From Liolophura sinensis (Eukaryota; Mollusca; Polyplacophora; Chitonida; Chitonidae), in assembly GCF_032854445.1 (NCBI RefSeq), contig NC_088303.1, positions 17,241,501 to 17,305,500 on the forward strand: DNA of 64,000 nt, read 5' to 3'. The position numbers and the translations under genes are program-made. Positions 10,501-22,445 of this stretch are shown piece by piece; within the stretch, counting starts at the first letter, position 1; each line of letters starts with the position of its first letter. The notes beneath the pieces are model-generated. The model saw only the letters and a program-made list of their open reading frames with translations, was not told the DNA's origin and made no database searches.

Positions 10501-13405
10501 GCAGTCTGAATTTACAGCAGTAGTAATCTTAGATTGAAATTTATAAGCCATTAACATGATTAATAAACATTTCGGACATCTTGTCTGCACAAGATAATTA
10601 CACACCTTTGTGAGAGAATTTTACAGTTTTTTGACCTTTATGGAACAATAAAAAGAACCATGAGTATACAAATGTTAAACTCTGTATATAAAATTGAAAA
10701 ACCTTGTAAAACTAGTAAATGTTTAAGAAATAAGTTCAAAAACAAAGAAACTTGAAATTTATATCATGGAAAAAGGAGGTTCAGCTAGAAAGAGTTAATG
10801 AGCAATTATGTTATCACAAAACAGTCAATGCATGGCTTTGAATATTTGCAACACTCAATACCCCACATACTCGATTGCAAATACATGTACAAACTTGTTC
10901 AATCAGCTAGAGGACATAATTATTACAATAATGACTAAATCTAATTAATGAAAATGCATCTGCAATTAATTACTCTTGGTATAATATGCAAATTCTAAAA
11001 TCAATAACTGAGTAACAGAGTAATGTTTTCTAACTTGTGCACAAGGATTAAATCATCTTGTCACCATGCAGGTGATTAAGTCCGTTTCAAATAAAGGTAT
11101 TTAAATTTGTAATACACTGGGAGATTAAATTTGCACATCTTCATGAATTACTGCATCATTTAGTCATCACCGTGTCATATATTTGCTCAACTTTCACACC
11201 CATTCTTGTCAAGGATTCAGATCAGCCTTAAAATGTAATAAAGCAAAATCATACTGGGGATATTAGCCAGATGTTTTTAATTATTTCCAGATCATTTCTC
11301 TTTCCAGTTAATTTGCCCTTTTAAGCCCAGGGAAAGGCAAATCTAATTTACGCTGACGTTTTGGCTGTGCGATCTAATGAAGCATGACAGTAATTGTTTT
11401 ACAGTAGGTCAAGCAAACCGTGGCCATTATGTAGCTGTCTTCTCTCAATAGGCTTAATCTGTGTCATATAAGAAGCCATCTTCTTTTGTGCCTTTCTTTT
11501 TCTCAGAGAGACATTTTCTCTCTTTGATCTGTTACAAGAAGCCATGTTAACAGCGAAAGCAGAAATCTCCTCCTGGGGCAGCAGAATTGTTGAAAGCAGA
11601 CAGCAGGGTGATTTTGAGGGTGGCTCACACTGTGTGAAGTGACAGACAGGGGAAGATCTTTGGCAAAGAATCGGCACTTATCAAGAACTTGTCTCTGTCT
11701 CGGTAAGAAGAACCACAGTGGCACAGAGATGTCAAGATTGTCAGAGACAAGTTGGAAGTGCAGGTTTGTCTCTAATCAGGTTTTCATGTCAAGTCGGACT
11801 GTTAGATAAAGCCATCAGTGTCAAAACACCATGCTGATTAGGGCAAGGAATCTGATGGCTAAGTATTTCACAGAAGAACAATAAATCAAACGTGTGACTG
11901 ATATTACTCAGCAAAAAAGCTAAATTGGAATCTCTTTTATCTGTTTTATGCAGTGAGTTTAAGCTGTCCTATTTCCTTTATCAATCAAAGTGAATCCTGA
12001 CAGTTTACAATGTAAATGTCTTTGACACCTAAACACAAGAAGACTTGCAGAGTACACCTCAACAAATCCAAACGGGATTCTGAGCATGATAGAAAAGTCA
12101 ATCAAGTTAATCTTTACATGTACGCATAAGTAATGATCAACAAATTTATTATAGAAAAATTAATAAAGTACTTAAGTAAACATGAATGTACATAACTTAT
12201 TTTGTGCGTGACCGCATGCAGTGCCAATGTGTAACCCATTGTGCCAAGTTGATAGAGGTATTATCATAGCATGATCAAACTAGCTACGATCCACCTGTAT
12301 AGTACCAATTTGTTTTGGTGATCATCTTGATGTTTTTTGGTGTTGGAAACTTTTAAAAACAGTGCCAATTGGCTACTTTTGATTCATAAGATCACACAAA
12401 TTGATACACCAAAAAGAATTTAACTCTAAAGCTAGAGAAGTATAGTGTATTCATTAGATAACCCATCTCCCAGGATGGGATGCCTTCACATCTGAATCAA
12501 CTGACTAATCAAACATTGGTCTACTTCACCCTTCAAGGGCACTAATTCCAGATACATGTATATTCAGGTAAAATATGGTCACCAACATGTCATATACAAA
12601 GCTTGCTATATTTTCACACCCATGATTCTTGGATCAAGCATCAGCCTGGGTCAAGTACAGTTCTACAAGCGTTTACCTCACTGAACATAACTGGCTCTAA
12701 TAACAAGGCAAGCAAAGATAAGGTAAAATAAAAAAAAATCAACAGTAAACACATAAGCAAAATATATGGAGCTTCGCACTAAACTGGCATAAAGTGGCAT
12801 CTATATCAACACTTACTTCACCAAATTGTGGGGGAAATTAAATGTGTTTCTCAACTGTCAATGGAGTTTTAAATGGATGAGTGCACCAAAAGCACTTGCA
12901 TGTTGTCAGGGTGGTATATTGTACATGTACATGTATGAGACATGCTGCCAAGGGCAAAAAAATTGTGCTATTATTTTAGACATCACCTATACTTCCTGAC
13001 TGAGACTTCCTGATGTCTATTGACATGTATCTAACTTTAGTGAACAATCAAATGTTCAGTTTCATCTCTGGTTTCCTTTTGACAATCAACCCGCTCAAGT
13101 CGCTATATTTAGAAACATGGCCAAAAACTGGATTTTTTTTTACTCGGTTACCTCCCCTTGTTGTCTAGATGACATGAAATCTTCAGCGAACTTCAAATGT
13201 TAGACTAGCCCAGACACAGTATTCTGCTGTAATTATGGGGCCTACCATGTAACTCTAGTTCTGCCATACAGATCGCTGGAAATTACAAATAGTATATAAC
13301 ACATTATCGAAAGGAAGATCAGAATTTGGTTTACTACATTTATAATTCGCTTTAATTTATCATACATGCTGGCTTCCTTTCCATATGTGAAAAGGTCTAT
13401 CATCA
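7560..13405. other. 5.8 kb of AT-rich unique sequence, no gene seen
   Basis: The longest frames (77-92 residues at 9599, 9912 and minus 11399-11677) show no domain, no repeated theme and no splice-site support. A short minisatellite sits at 9759-9812. The 10850-11300 part is unusually rich in homeodomain-type motifs (see findings). I see no transposon body. Confidence 0.65.
9759..9812. repeat. Short minisatellite, ~15-bp unit (aacactaaatcct)
   Basis: Four imperfect units of 'gtaacactaaatcct'. The wording resembles the 29213 array. Confidence 0.8.
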
Positions 13406-13407
13406 AC

Positions 13408-13540
13408 CTGCAGATGGTTGTGAGTTTTCCTCAGGCTCTGCCCGGTTTCCTCCCACAATAATGCTGGCCACTGTCCTGTATGTGAAATATTCTTGAGTAC
13501 CGCATAAAACACCAATCAAATAAACAAATAAATAACTAAA
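13408..13540 (+). mobile_element. SINE-2 family copy, 5'-truncated
   Basis: Carries 'gctctgcccggtttcctccc', 'gtgaaatattcttgag', 'ataaaacaccaatcaaata' and a long AAATA-type tail. A possible degraded duplication is 'tctatca' on both sides (about 13395 and 13543). Confidence 0.87.
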
Positions 13541-14329
13541 TAATCTATCAAATTGTTTAAATGTGTGATCTGCACCTATACATTGCATTGTGGGAATCTT
13601 TGCACTGCCTCATTTGCATGTTATCTTGTCGGGCGGGCAGATTTGACCAGTGATGGATTTCCCCTTATGACATTATGACATCTTAAATGACATTTTTTGG
13701 AAAATATAGGAGGTTTAGTTAGGGGTCAAAATGCAACTCATTTATGTATTTAGCACAACCAACTCAAAATTCAGACTTTCTTTTGACCGTGTGTCCCTTT
13801 AAGATCTGCAAAACCTCCCATATCTGTATATATATTTATACCAGAATTGCCCCATGAAGAACATATTTTGATGAAACCAATATGGGCATTATGTGAGCTG
13901 TTGCCTCTACATGCTAATGACATTTCCACACAAACTACTATAAATCACCTTGACTTTCGGCTAAAGAAGTGTATTTTAAGACGTAAATTATGTACTGTGG
14001 TTAAATCATTGTTCCTACGCACTGTTAATGCAGACTGCGTCCTGTCTGCTCGAGTATGTTATGATCACTACCCATTACACAATGACAAGAGGACAACACA
14101 AATAAAGCTGTTACAGCATTAGCCTGGCCATAAAGCCATGTAATTGGCCATTTGGTAATGTAACAGTATGAATCTAGGCAGAAATTTATTAAAGCAGTTA
14201 AAGGAGAAGAAGTCGTAAAATTGTCAGGCAGAGAGAGCAGATGCTGCCAATGGCCTCTGATAACCATTATAATGCTGCCTGTGAGACAAACATGGTAACA
14301 AACCCTCTCTCATCATTTCAACATTCATA
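13541..14329. other. Unique sequence between SINE-2 and the large minisatellite
   Basis: A 91-residue plus frame at 13847-14122 and an overlapping minus frame at 14025-14267 show no recognisable content. I see no gene. Confidence 0.6.
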
Positions 14330-15975
14330 CCTGTACATATGAATATCCTGGATTGTACATGTATGTATATGGGCATACACCTCCATGACTGTACATGCAT
14401 GTATATTGGCATGCATGTCCAGGATTGTACATGTGTGTATATATGCATGTCCAAGATTGTACATGTACATGTTATAGGTGTATGTCCATGATTGTACATG
14501 TATGTATATGGGCATGCATATCCATGATTGTACATGTATGTATATGGGAATGTGTGTCCATGATTGTACATGTATGTATATGGGCATGATGCATGTCCAT
14601 GATTGTACATGTATGTATATGGACATGCGATTCCATGATTGTGCACGTATGTATATGGGCATGATGCGTGTTTCTGATTGTACATGTATGTATAAGGGCA
14701 TGCGTGTCCATGATTGTACATGCATGTATATGGACATACATGTCCATGACTGTACATGTATGTATATGGGCATGCATGTCCATGATTGTAAATGTATCTA
14801 TGTGGGCATGGTGCATGTCCATGATTGCACATGTATGTATATGGCCATGCATGTCCATGAATGTCCGTGTATGTATGTGGGTCTGATGCATGTCCATGAT
14901 TGTACATGTATGGATGTGGGCAATTGTGTCCATGGTTGTCCATGTTTGTATGTGGGCATGATGCGTGTCCATGACTGTACATGATTGTACATGTATATGG
15001 GTAATTGTGTCCATGATTGTACATGTATGTATGTGGGCATGGTGCATGTCCATGATTGTACATGTATGTATATGGGCATGCATGTCCAGGACTGTACATG
15101 TATGTATATGAGCATGCATGTCCATGATTGTCCGTGTATGTATGTGGGCCTGGTGCATGTCCATGATTGTACCTATATGTATGTGGGTAATTGTGTCCAT
15201 GGTTGTCCATGTATGTATGTAGGCAAGATGGATGTCCATGATTGTACATGTATGTATGTATGTGGGCATGATGCATGTCCATGATTGTACATGTATGTGG
15301 GCAATTGTGTCCCTGGTTGTCCATGTATGTCCAGGATTGTTCATGGCTTCAGTGTTAAAATGGCATAATGATTGTGCATGTATGTATGTTGGCAACTGTG
15401 TCCATGATTTTACATGTATGTATGTGGGCATGATGCATGTCCATGTTTGTATGTGGGCATGATGCATGTCCATGATTGTACATGTATGTACATGTATGTG
15501 GGCAACTGTGTCCATGATTTTACATGTATGTATGTGGGCATGATGCATGTCCATGTTTGTATGTGGGCATGATGCATGTCCATGATTGTACATGTATGTA
15601 CATGTATGTGGGCAACTGTGTCCATGATTTTACATGTATGTATGTGGGCATGATGCATGTCCATGTTTGTATGTGGGCATGATGCATGTCCATGATTGTA
15701 CATGTATGTACATGTATGTGGGCAACTGTGTCCATGATTTTACATGTATGTATGTGGGCATGATGCATGTCCATGTTTGTATGTGGGCATGATGCATGTC
15801 CATGATTTGTACATGTATGCACATGTATGTGGGCAACTGTGTCCATGATTTTACATGTATGTATGTGGGCATGATGCATGTCCATGTTTGTATGTGGGCA
15901 TGATGCATGTGCATGATTGTACATGTATGTATGTGGGCATGATGCATGTCCATGATTGTACATGTATGTACATAA
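14330..15975. repeat. Large minisatellite, 36/39-bp units
   Basis: About 1.6 kb of units such as 'tgtccatgattgtacatgta' + 'tgtatatgggcatgca'. Units of 36 and 39 bp dominate, both divisible by three, so frames stay open on both strands for hundreds of codons (for example minus 14224-15324, 366 residues, and minus 14472-15593, 373 residues). Translated minus-strand units read like 'HACPYTYMYNHG'. The DNA is nearly an alternating purine-pyrimidine run in places (acatgtatgtatatg, gcatgcatg) and full of CATG and ACATGT palindromes. I see no splice, promoter or codon-bias evidence of a protein. Confidence 0.96.
15391..15941. repeat. Higher-order repeat, 110-bp period, inside the large minisatellite
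   Basis: The marker 'ggcaactgtg' recurs at 15391, 15501, 15611, 15721 and 15832, with spacings 110, 110, 110 and 111. Copies are nearly identical, so this end was amplified more recently than the rest of the array. Confidence 0.93.
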
Positions 15976-17358
15976 TATGCCATAACCCTGAAGAAATGAT
16001 GCAGCAGGAAACTAGTCATAAAGGCATACAGTGTAATGATATGCAAATTGTTCACACATTATATCCTAATTTACAGGAGTATTAGAACGGCCCACAATTA
16101 ACTATATGTATAAATCAAATCATACCATTTGTTGTAAGTAGATCCCAGCCATGAGTCTGCTGAACATATAGTTTTATGTCCCAAATATTGATTCCGATCA
16201 TTTAAAATGTAGACAACAGAATTGAAATGGTAGAATGTCTGGTGATCAAACATCTGAAAAGCTACTTTATGTGATACAGTGACCTTGACCTTGCCACGTC
16301 ACAGTGATAGATTCACGGAGACATATGCTTTGGGCACCTAGTTTTAACGTCCTGCCACACTGGTGTGTTTGCTTCAAACCCAGAAAAACAACACAGGGTG
16401 GTGTACAGCTACACACATAACCCCCAAAAAAGCCACAAATTTAGAAAATGTGAATTTCTTTGAAACACACTTCGGCTGAGGGACTTACACAGGATATCAG
16501 ACTTGATCGATTAAACCATAGAGAGCACCGACTTCCACCCTAAACAACAAATGGTTCAACATACCTAGAGCCTGCTGAATCCTGCATTATGATAATGAAC
16601 ACTTTAACAAAATCAAAATTTCAAAAACGCGCTTCAAAGTAAACAACAGCATACACAAAGAGAACTTCTAAATTGTCACTGTATAATCAATTTTATCCAA
16701 TTCGACCCATGTTATTTCTACAACCAGAAAGCGCAGCTGTTTCCACTGATGTCACGTGAACTGAGTCAAAATGACGCAACATTGTGCAAATATAGGTCAT
16801 CTTTCGAAATCACTAAGGTTATATCATTTTTTTTTTTGTTTTTTTTAATTCCAAAATTAAAAGCCAGGCCACTTCAACACGAATCAATGTTAGAACTAGT
16901 CAAAGTTTCAACCAAAAAATTTGGTACAATCCCTTCCGTCATATTATCTGAAATTTGTTGTACAATAACTTACATTGCCAAGCAATATTTTAACCTTGAT
17001 GCATAAGAAGTAACAATTTTAAAGGGGTTTGAAACTATGACTTAAGGCTAAGATCATTTTGTGATCCCCGGGGCAGGGGTATATACCGGAGATCTATATT
17101 GAGACTTTAAAGACAGCTTTAATGTAAAAACTCACATCCAATCAAACATCTTTTCTTATTTGATTCCATGGTGTTTTTAACACAATACATAGAATTGACT
17201 GGTGGTTAAATTTGTGGGTGGAAGGAAGCAGAGTGACTGGAAAAAATCACTGCTCTTTACCATCTTTAAAGCTGCTGTCCAGTACAGGGTATAGTAGTTA
17301 CAATGCAACGAACATTCTGGTGTGCAGTTGCAATAAACTTCAACATAGATAATAACAA
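15976..17358. other. Unique sequence, no gene seen
   Basis: The 85-residue frame at 16749-17006 contains a T-run-encoded hydrophobic stretch and looks like chance. A nuclear-receptor-like motif sits near 16280. Confidence 0.6.
16280..16293 (-). promoter_or_regulatory. Candidate nuclear-receptor half-site pair
   Basis: 'tgaccttgaccttg' reads on the minus strand as CAAGGTCAAGGTCA, an extended AGGTCA half-site of the FTZ-F1/ERR type in tandem. A match this short can occur by chance or inside a repeat. Confidence 0.25.
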
Positions 17359-17367
17359 AAGACATTT

Positions 17368-17474
17368 TTTTATTTATTTGATTGGTGTTAACACCGTACT
17401 CAAGAATATTTCACTTATACGACGGTGGCCAGGATTATGGTGAGAGGGAAACTGGGCAGTGCCCGGGCGAAAAG
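17368..17474 (-). mobile_element. SINE-2 family copy, 5'-truncated, with TSD
   Basis: Minus-strand copy starting with the 'tttatttatttgattggtgt' tail and reading into 'gaatatttcacttatacgac'. A 9-bp direct repeat AAGACATTT flanks it at 17359-17367 and 17475-17483. Confidence 0.88.
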
Positions 17475-17483
17475 AAGACATTT

Positions 17484-18159
17484 AAACTTGTACTTGTACA
17501 CCTCATAATAAGTGTAATAAATATGCTGATGGTTATAGTTCATAATTACAAATATAAATGAATATTCATGAGACAAACCTCATAAATATGCATACGGCTT
17601 AGAAAATAATTGAATATGCATGAAGTATTGATAAATCACGGCGTCAAAAGAGTTTTAGATGAAAGCTGCAGCAATAAATCAACAAATGCACAGTGAAGAC
17701 CTACAGCATGTGAATTTGAATTCAAGGCACTCCATTATTCTTACCTATATGAACTATGTTTTTCAATATCACATCCTCCCAAGCAGTAGCATGTGATGTA
17801 ATTAAAACTTGATATCTCTATCAGACAACTTGCAAGTTAAACTCATAAATTAAACGTTTAATAAAATTTGTTCATGTGTATTTTAAAATAAAAAAAAATT
17901 AATTTCACATATTATACCATGTGAATGCAAAATGACCATTTCAATTCTACAGCAAGGGACAACAAAATGATTTTATACACAAGACAAAATGAAATATGTT
18001 TGACATCTTTATTATAGTTGAAAAATTATATGAGCCAATATGTAAAATTGAAAAGCTCAGAAACTTTCACTCGGGTCATAACTGTCCCGTTTTGGACCAG
18101 CAGCCATAAAGAATAATTGGGTTTTAACACAAATAGGCACAACACTGGAAAGGAGGGAG
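17484..18159. other. AT-rich unique sequence, no gene seen
   Basis: No frame longer than 60 residues and no repeat recognised. Confidence 0.6.
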
Positions 18160-18260
18160 CTGGCAGTGGCTGAGTGGGTATAAGGTACATGCCTTTCAAT
18201 CACAAGGGCATGAGATGTGAGTTCAAATTGTGGTCATCTTAGATATCCCCATGGTGTTAT
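18160..18260 (+). mobile_element. tRNA-like SINE head (third SINE type)
   Basis: 'tggctgagtgggtataagg' resembles a pol III A box, and 'gagttcaaattg' at about 18219 resembles a B box, with near-tRNA spacing. The 3' acceptor stem and CCA-side pairing are not evident, so a SINE head is more likely than a working tRNA gene. The body is not recognised. Confidence 0.5.
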
Positions 18261-18568
18261 TGTGCTTTACATGCATGCAAAACCTAAGCTCAATAATTGC
18301 AAATTTCCTATTCACCAAAAATAATATGTAATTTTTGGTAATGGGGCTTTGACAATTTACTTGAATTTGTTTGTTACAGAAGGCCCTAATAAATTTTTAA
18401 GAAATTTAAGGATGCCAACCAGAGAATGTCCAATATCAGTTGATGCAGTCAGAGAGGCAGTTCGTTTACACAGCAGCTGAACAGTTTATCTAGGTGACTT
18501 CAAATAACTTACACCCATAGCAATCCTAAATATGGAAATCTCATGAGCCTGTATTGCCTTCAAAACCA

Positions 18569-18788
18569 TACCCTAAAAGATCTAAAATTTTGTCCACTAA
18601 GCTGCTCAACTTTCCAGATTCTGAGAGTTCTATTGATTTTAGAAAGGTGTTCTCAAGTTTGTTTGGAACGAACAAATCAGTCTCATACAAAGAAAATGTA
18701 AATTTCAGTACCAAAAGTTATATTTGAAGACATTTATTTGTCTCCAAAGAAGCACTTTGTTGGTCGAAATTTTAGGTCATATAGGGTA
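18569..18788 (+). mobile_element. MITE-2 copy A (TIR 'taccctaaaagacctaaaat')
   Basis: The left end is 'taccctaaaagatctaaaat'. The right end, reverse-complemented, is 'taccctatatgacctaaaat'. The 220-bp unit lacks coding sequence. It pairs in opposite orientation with 47212-47429, sharing ends and the internal 'gagagttct' block. Confidence 0.8.
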
Positions 18789-21700
18789 AGTCCTGCTAAA
18801 TCAGACAGATACCCCTTTCCTAACATGAACCATGAAGAAGTTTACAATCATAATACAACAGATATGTAATTAAGTGAAAATTTTGGGAGAGCTTTTCACT
18901 TTCTTTGAAAGATCGTCTCTATCTTCAAGAACGCACCTCTTCAATCTTGACTACCATTTAAGCTGTCAGACTAAAATGGGCTCGATGAAGCGGTGTCATA
19001 TTGTGCAAGACAAGCAGCACCAGGAACCATTCCTGTGGCTGATACTAACTCGCTGATCCATGACGCTAACTCGTTGATCCATGACCCTGGTGAGCAGCTG
19101 GTAAGTGAGGTCCTCTCTATCACTATGATATAGCTGAGCTACAGGAAAGACAGGGCTGGTCAGGAGCACCTGTTCTCCCAACCCCCACCCTGTCTGAATT
19201 AAGGAATCTCTCTATGGACAACCCTACTTCAGCAGCTTACATGTACAACCTTTCTGCTCACAACAACGCTTTGTACAATGTACAAGTCTCTAATCACACC
19301 TTTCTGTCTATCTATCAGGCTTCAACAAGGAATTCTACAACACTGCAGTAAAGCTTTATCTTTATCGGCATATAGACGTCAGGTGTGTATTTATATACAT
19401 CCAGCCCTGAAGTAGAAGCACAGCATTTACACATCACACGTCCCCTCACAGCGTTACCACACTACAACAAAGACACTGAGAGCCCAAATCAGGACTAAAT
19501 AAATACACTTCAGTAAATCAATAAACAAATGTACACTCAAATGATCAAAATGCATAAAATCTTGTAAGCAAAACGCATTCTTAGGTAAAATTTACATCAA
19601 ACTGATAAATAAAAACTCAAAACAGGTGTACTGGTTTCACTTTTCATGAACCCGCATGATCCCTCTATATTGTTTAGGCTGTGACACATACATCCAGTTA
19701 TTCAATACTTTATATTTGTAATTTTACATAAAATCATCTTTTATTAAATATTAAACTTTAAAACAATATACATACATACATGTAAACATAGTATTTTATA
19801 ATAAATGTAAAGGTTAATTTGTTACCGCGAACCAAAAAATTTAATTACTATTCAAAACCCAAACACGAAAAAACAAATATCTTTAAATAAATGTTTACAA
19901 CCCAAGCATGTCCTAATTCAATCAATATGTGCATAACTCCATCAATAAATATCCATGTACATGTACTGCATTTTCAATCACATCCTAACAGCTTCTGTGC
20001 AAGCTGCATGTAGAGTGCTATAGCTTTCAGACTTCAGATATCGTATGAGCTACAGATGAAAAAGGCCAATGAAACTGGGTAAAATTAAAGGCCAGGGTAC
20101 AATGTCAAACATTTGTTTACACTCACTGGACAACTAATTAGTACATTTAATTGCATCTGGAGTCTCCACTTAATTAGTCCAATTAACAGTTATAAAATAT
20201 CTAGTGCAACAGCTGTTCTTTACAACAGTAAATAATTAATTAGATGAAGGGACAAATTACAAATCACTGTCAGCAGGAAATGAGCTGCACTTTGCTACAA
20301 TAGCTATATTTAATTGGACATTTCAAACAAATTAGAAAGTTAATCAATCAGTGCAGAGAGCAAAAAATAAAAAACAAAAACAAAAAAATTCAAGAAACAA
20401 AAACAATTTGAACTAAGAACACTTCCTGAATCTGCAAACTAGAGAAAGACAGCAGACAAAAAATTAACTAAACAGATTAATTCTCACACATCTACACATA
20501 CTGAAAAAGTAAAATTGAAAGTCTTCAATGTATCTGATTTTAAAAAAAACGTAACTTTCAAAGAGCCAGGTTAAAATAAGAAACAAACTATGTTTTATTC
20601 AGAAAAAAAATATAGAGGTTGTGAAAAGAAAAACAAATACCTTGAATGCAGTCAGCTCCCCGACTGGGAACGTGTCCAAGCTGGTTAGCAGGCGAAAACT
20701 TTCCATTTCAGTGTCACTTATGGTCTTTTCAAATTATGGTTAAGATGAAACTGACAGACTTACATCAGCATGCGTGCTCACAAAGTGCAACGAATGTAAC
20801 ACTGATCTTGATTTGGTTTCACTGATCCCAACGTTGTTAAAATGCTACAGACGCCAGGATTTCCTAGAAAAGCTCTTTATATAGCTATATCATTTACCCA
20901 TTGTACACTGGGAACTTCTTTTTGCTTCTTACGTAATGCTGCAACACATTTGTGACTGAACTATTGTCGACCTTCCACAGTTAGTTCTGATCTGGATAGC
21001 ACAAAAACACAAAAAACATTCTTCAATCTCATTTAATTTAAACTGTATTTAATGAAACATGGATCTTATTTGATTCACGCCTTCATTACACAGGCAGTTG
21101 TCATTGTGTTCTAATACAGTGCTTCTGCATTCTGCATTTGTGCAGCCCATAAACTGTTCAAAGAGCTCAACAGGTATATATACATAACAGACAACAGGTA
21201 ACATACATGAACACCTGTCTCAATTCCCTTTGATCTTTTGGCTTCCATACAGTTTCAGATACACTGGACCTTTAGAAGAATTTCTGAATGCCAAAGGTGT
21301 TACGTACAACCGTATTCCCTTTGTATTTTCCACTTTACATCCGAGGTTTTTTTTCTCTTTCCAACAAGTGAATACTGCAGAACTGCTCCTGGAAACAAAC
21401 TTCAACCTTTGTACACCTGTGCATAGTTCAACAGCCTATAGCCACAAGCTATAGAACATCACCATCAATTCAAAAGGATGAAGTACAAGCAAATTGCACT
21501 AGTCTCATAACAAACCCTTCATCCCATCACAGGTGTAACTAGCATACATCCCAGAAACTGGGCGATTCATTGAACTGGACAGGGTAAATTTATACACACA
21601 TACACACATGCGTGAGTGAATGATAAATCTGTTAAGCACAGGTAAAATGCAAGGTTCCAGGCGTGAACAGCCTGAATACCTTAACTTTTCCACCCCTGGT

Positions 21701-22337
21701 AAAGGTGCTAAGAAATCCGGAAAATTCAGAATTAGCAGCAACCCACTTCCTTCCTGTGTAACACTTGGAAAGCTTGTGGACTTCAGCCAAGCTCTTTATT
21801 GCACAAATAGGAGGTCTGGTTGAATGGGGGTAATAGCACAGCCTCCCCAGCCTCAGCAACCAGAAGAAACCCAAAGCTAATGGGACTGGGAGTGGGAGCT
21901 CTTTTGAAAGACAGTATTACAAGGACCAGGGGAAAGAAAGCTTCAGTTATTGGGGTGTGCACGTGCCTTTCAATGGGCACCTCAACTCCATTTTCTGATC
22001 GTATTGTCATGGGTTTACACTGGAAATGGGTCTTAGCAGTAACAACCTGTGGGAACATGTAAGGTATGCATCACTACCCAAGAGAGAGCTTTTATGATGC
22101 ACCATCACCAGAATATACCAATATACAAGTGCTTAACATTAAGCACATGGAGATTCATTTTGTTTCACACTATTGCTTAAGACACCATGCAACACATAGA
22201 TATGTTCACTTTATTACACGTGCTAAACAAAACATTATGCATGTGTATGGCTATTTATTTTACATCACTGCTTAAGACACCAAACAAAGGAAGTGGAAAT
22301 TCATTTTATTACACACTTTTTTTTATACCAATACCCT
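18789..22337. other. Unique sequence, no gene seen
   Basis: Contains a 2-copy ~24-bp repeat near 19042-19085 ('actcgctgatccatgac'), an AT-rich homeodomain-motif stretch at 20100-20345, and an A-rich tract at 20360-20410. Around 21220-22060 several frames of 60-91 residues overlap on both strands. None has a recognisable domain, and the mutual overlap argues against all of them. Confidence 0.55.
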
Positions 22338-22445
22338 GGGGCTTCCTTGGCCTGAGGGTTAGCACACCAGTGCAGCACAACAACACAGGAGCTTCTCACC
22401 AATGTGGTCAATGTGAGTTAACTGTGACATTACTGGTTTCTAATG
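22338..22445 (+). mobile_element. SINE-2 head, tRNA-like part only
   Basis: 'ggggcttccttggcctgagg' then 'gttagcacaccagtgcagca' follows the tRNA-like head of the 24703 copy, including 'cttctcaccaatgtggtc' and 'gtgagtt'. The body is missing, so this is a 3'-truncated or rearranged copy. Confidence 0.65.

Noticed and set aside
14224-15593. Long minus-strand frames of 366 and 373 residues
   Set aside because: They lie within the 36/39-bp minisatellite. Frames are open on both strands because the unit length is a multiple of three.
21220-22062. Cluster of overlapping frames on both strands
   Set aside because: The mutual overlap means at most one could be real, and none shows family features.
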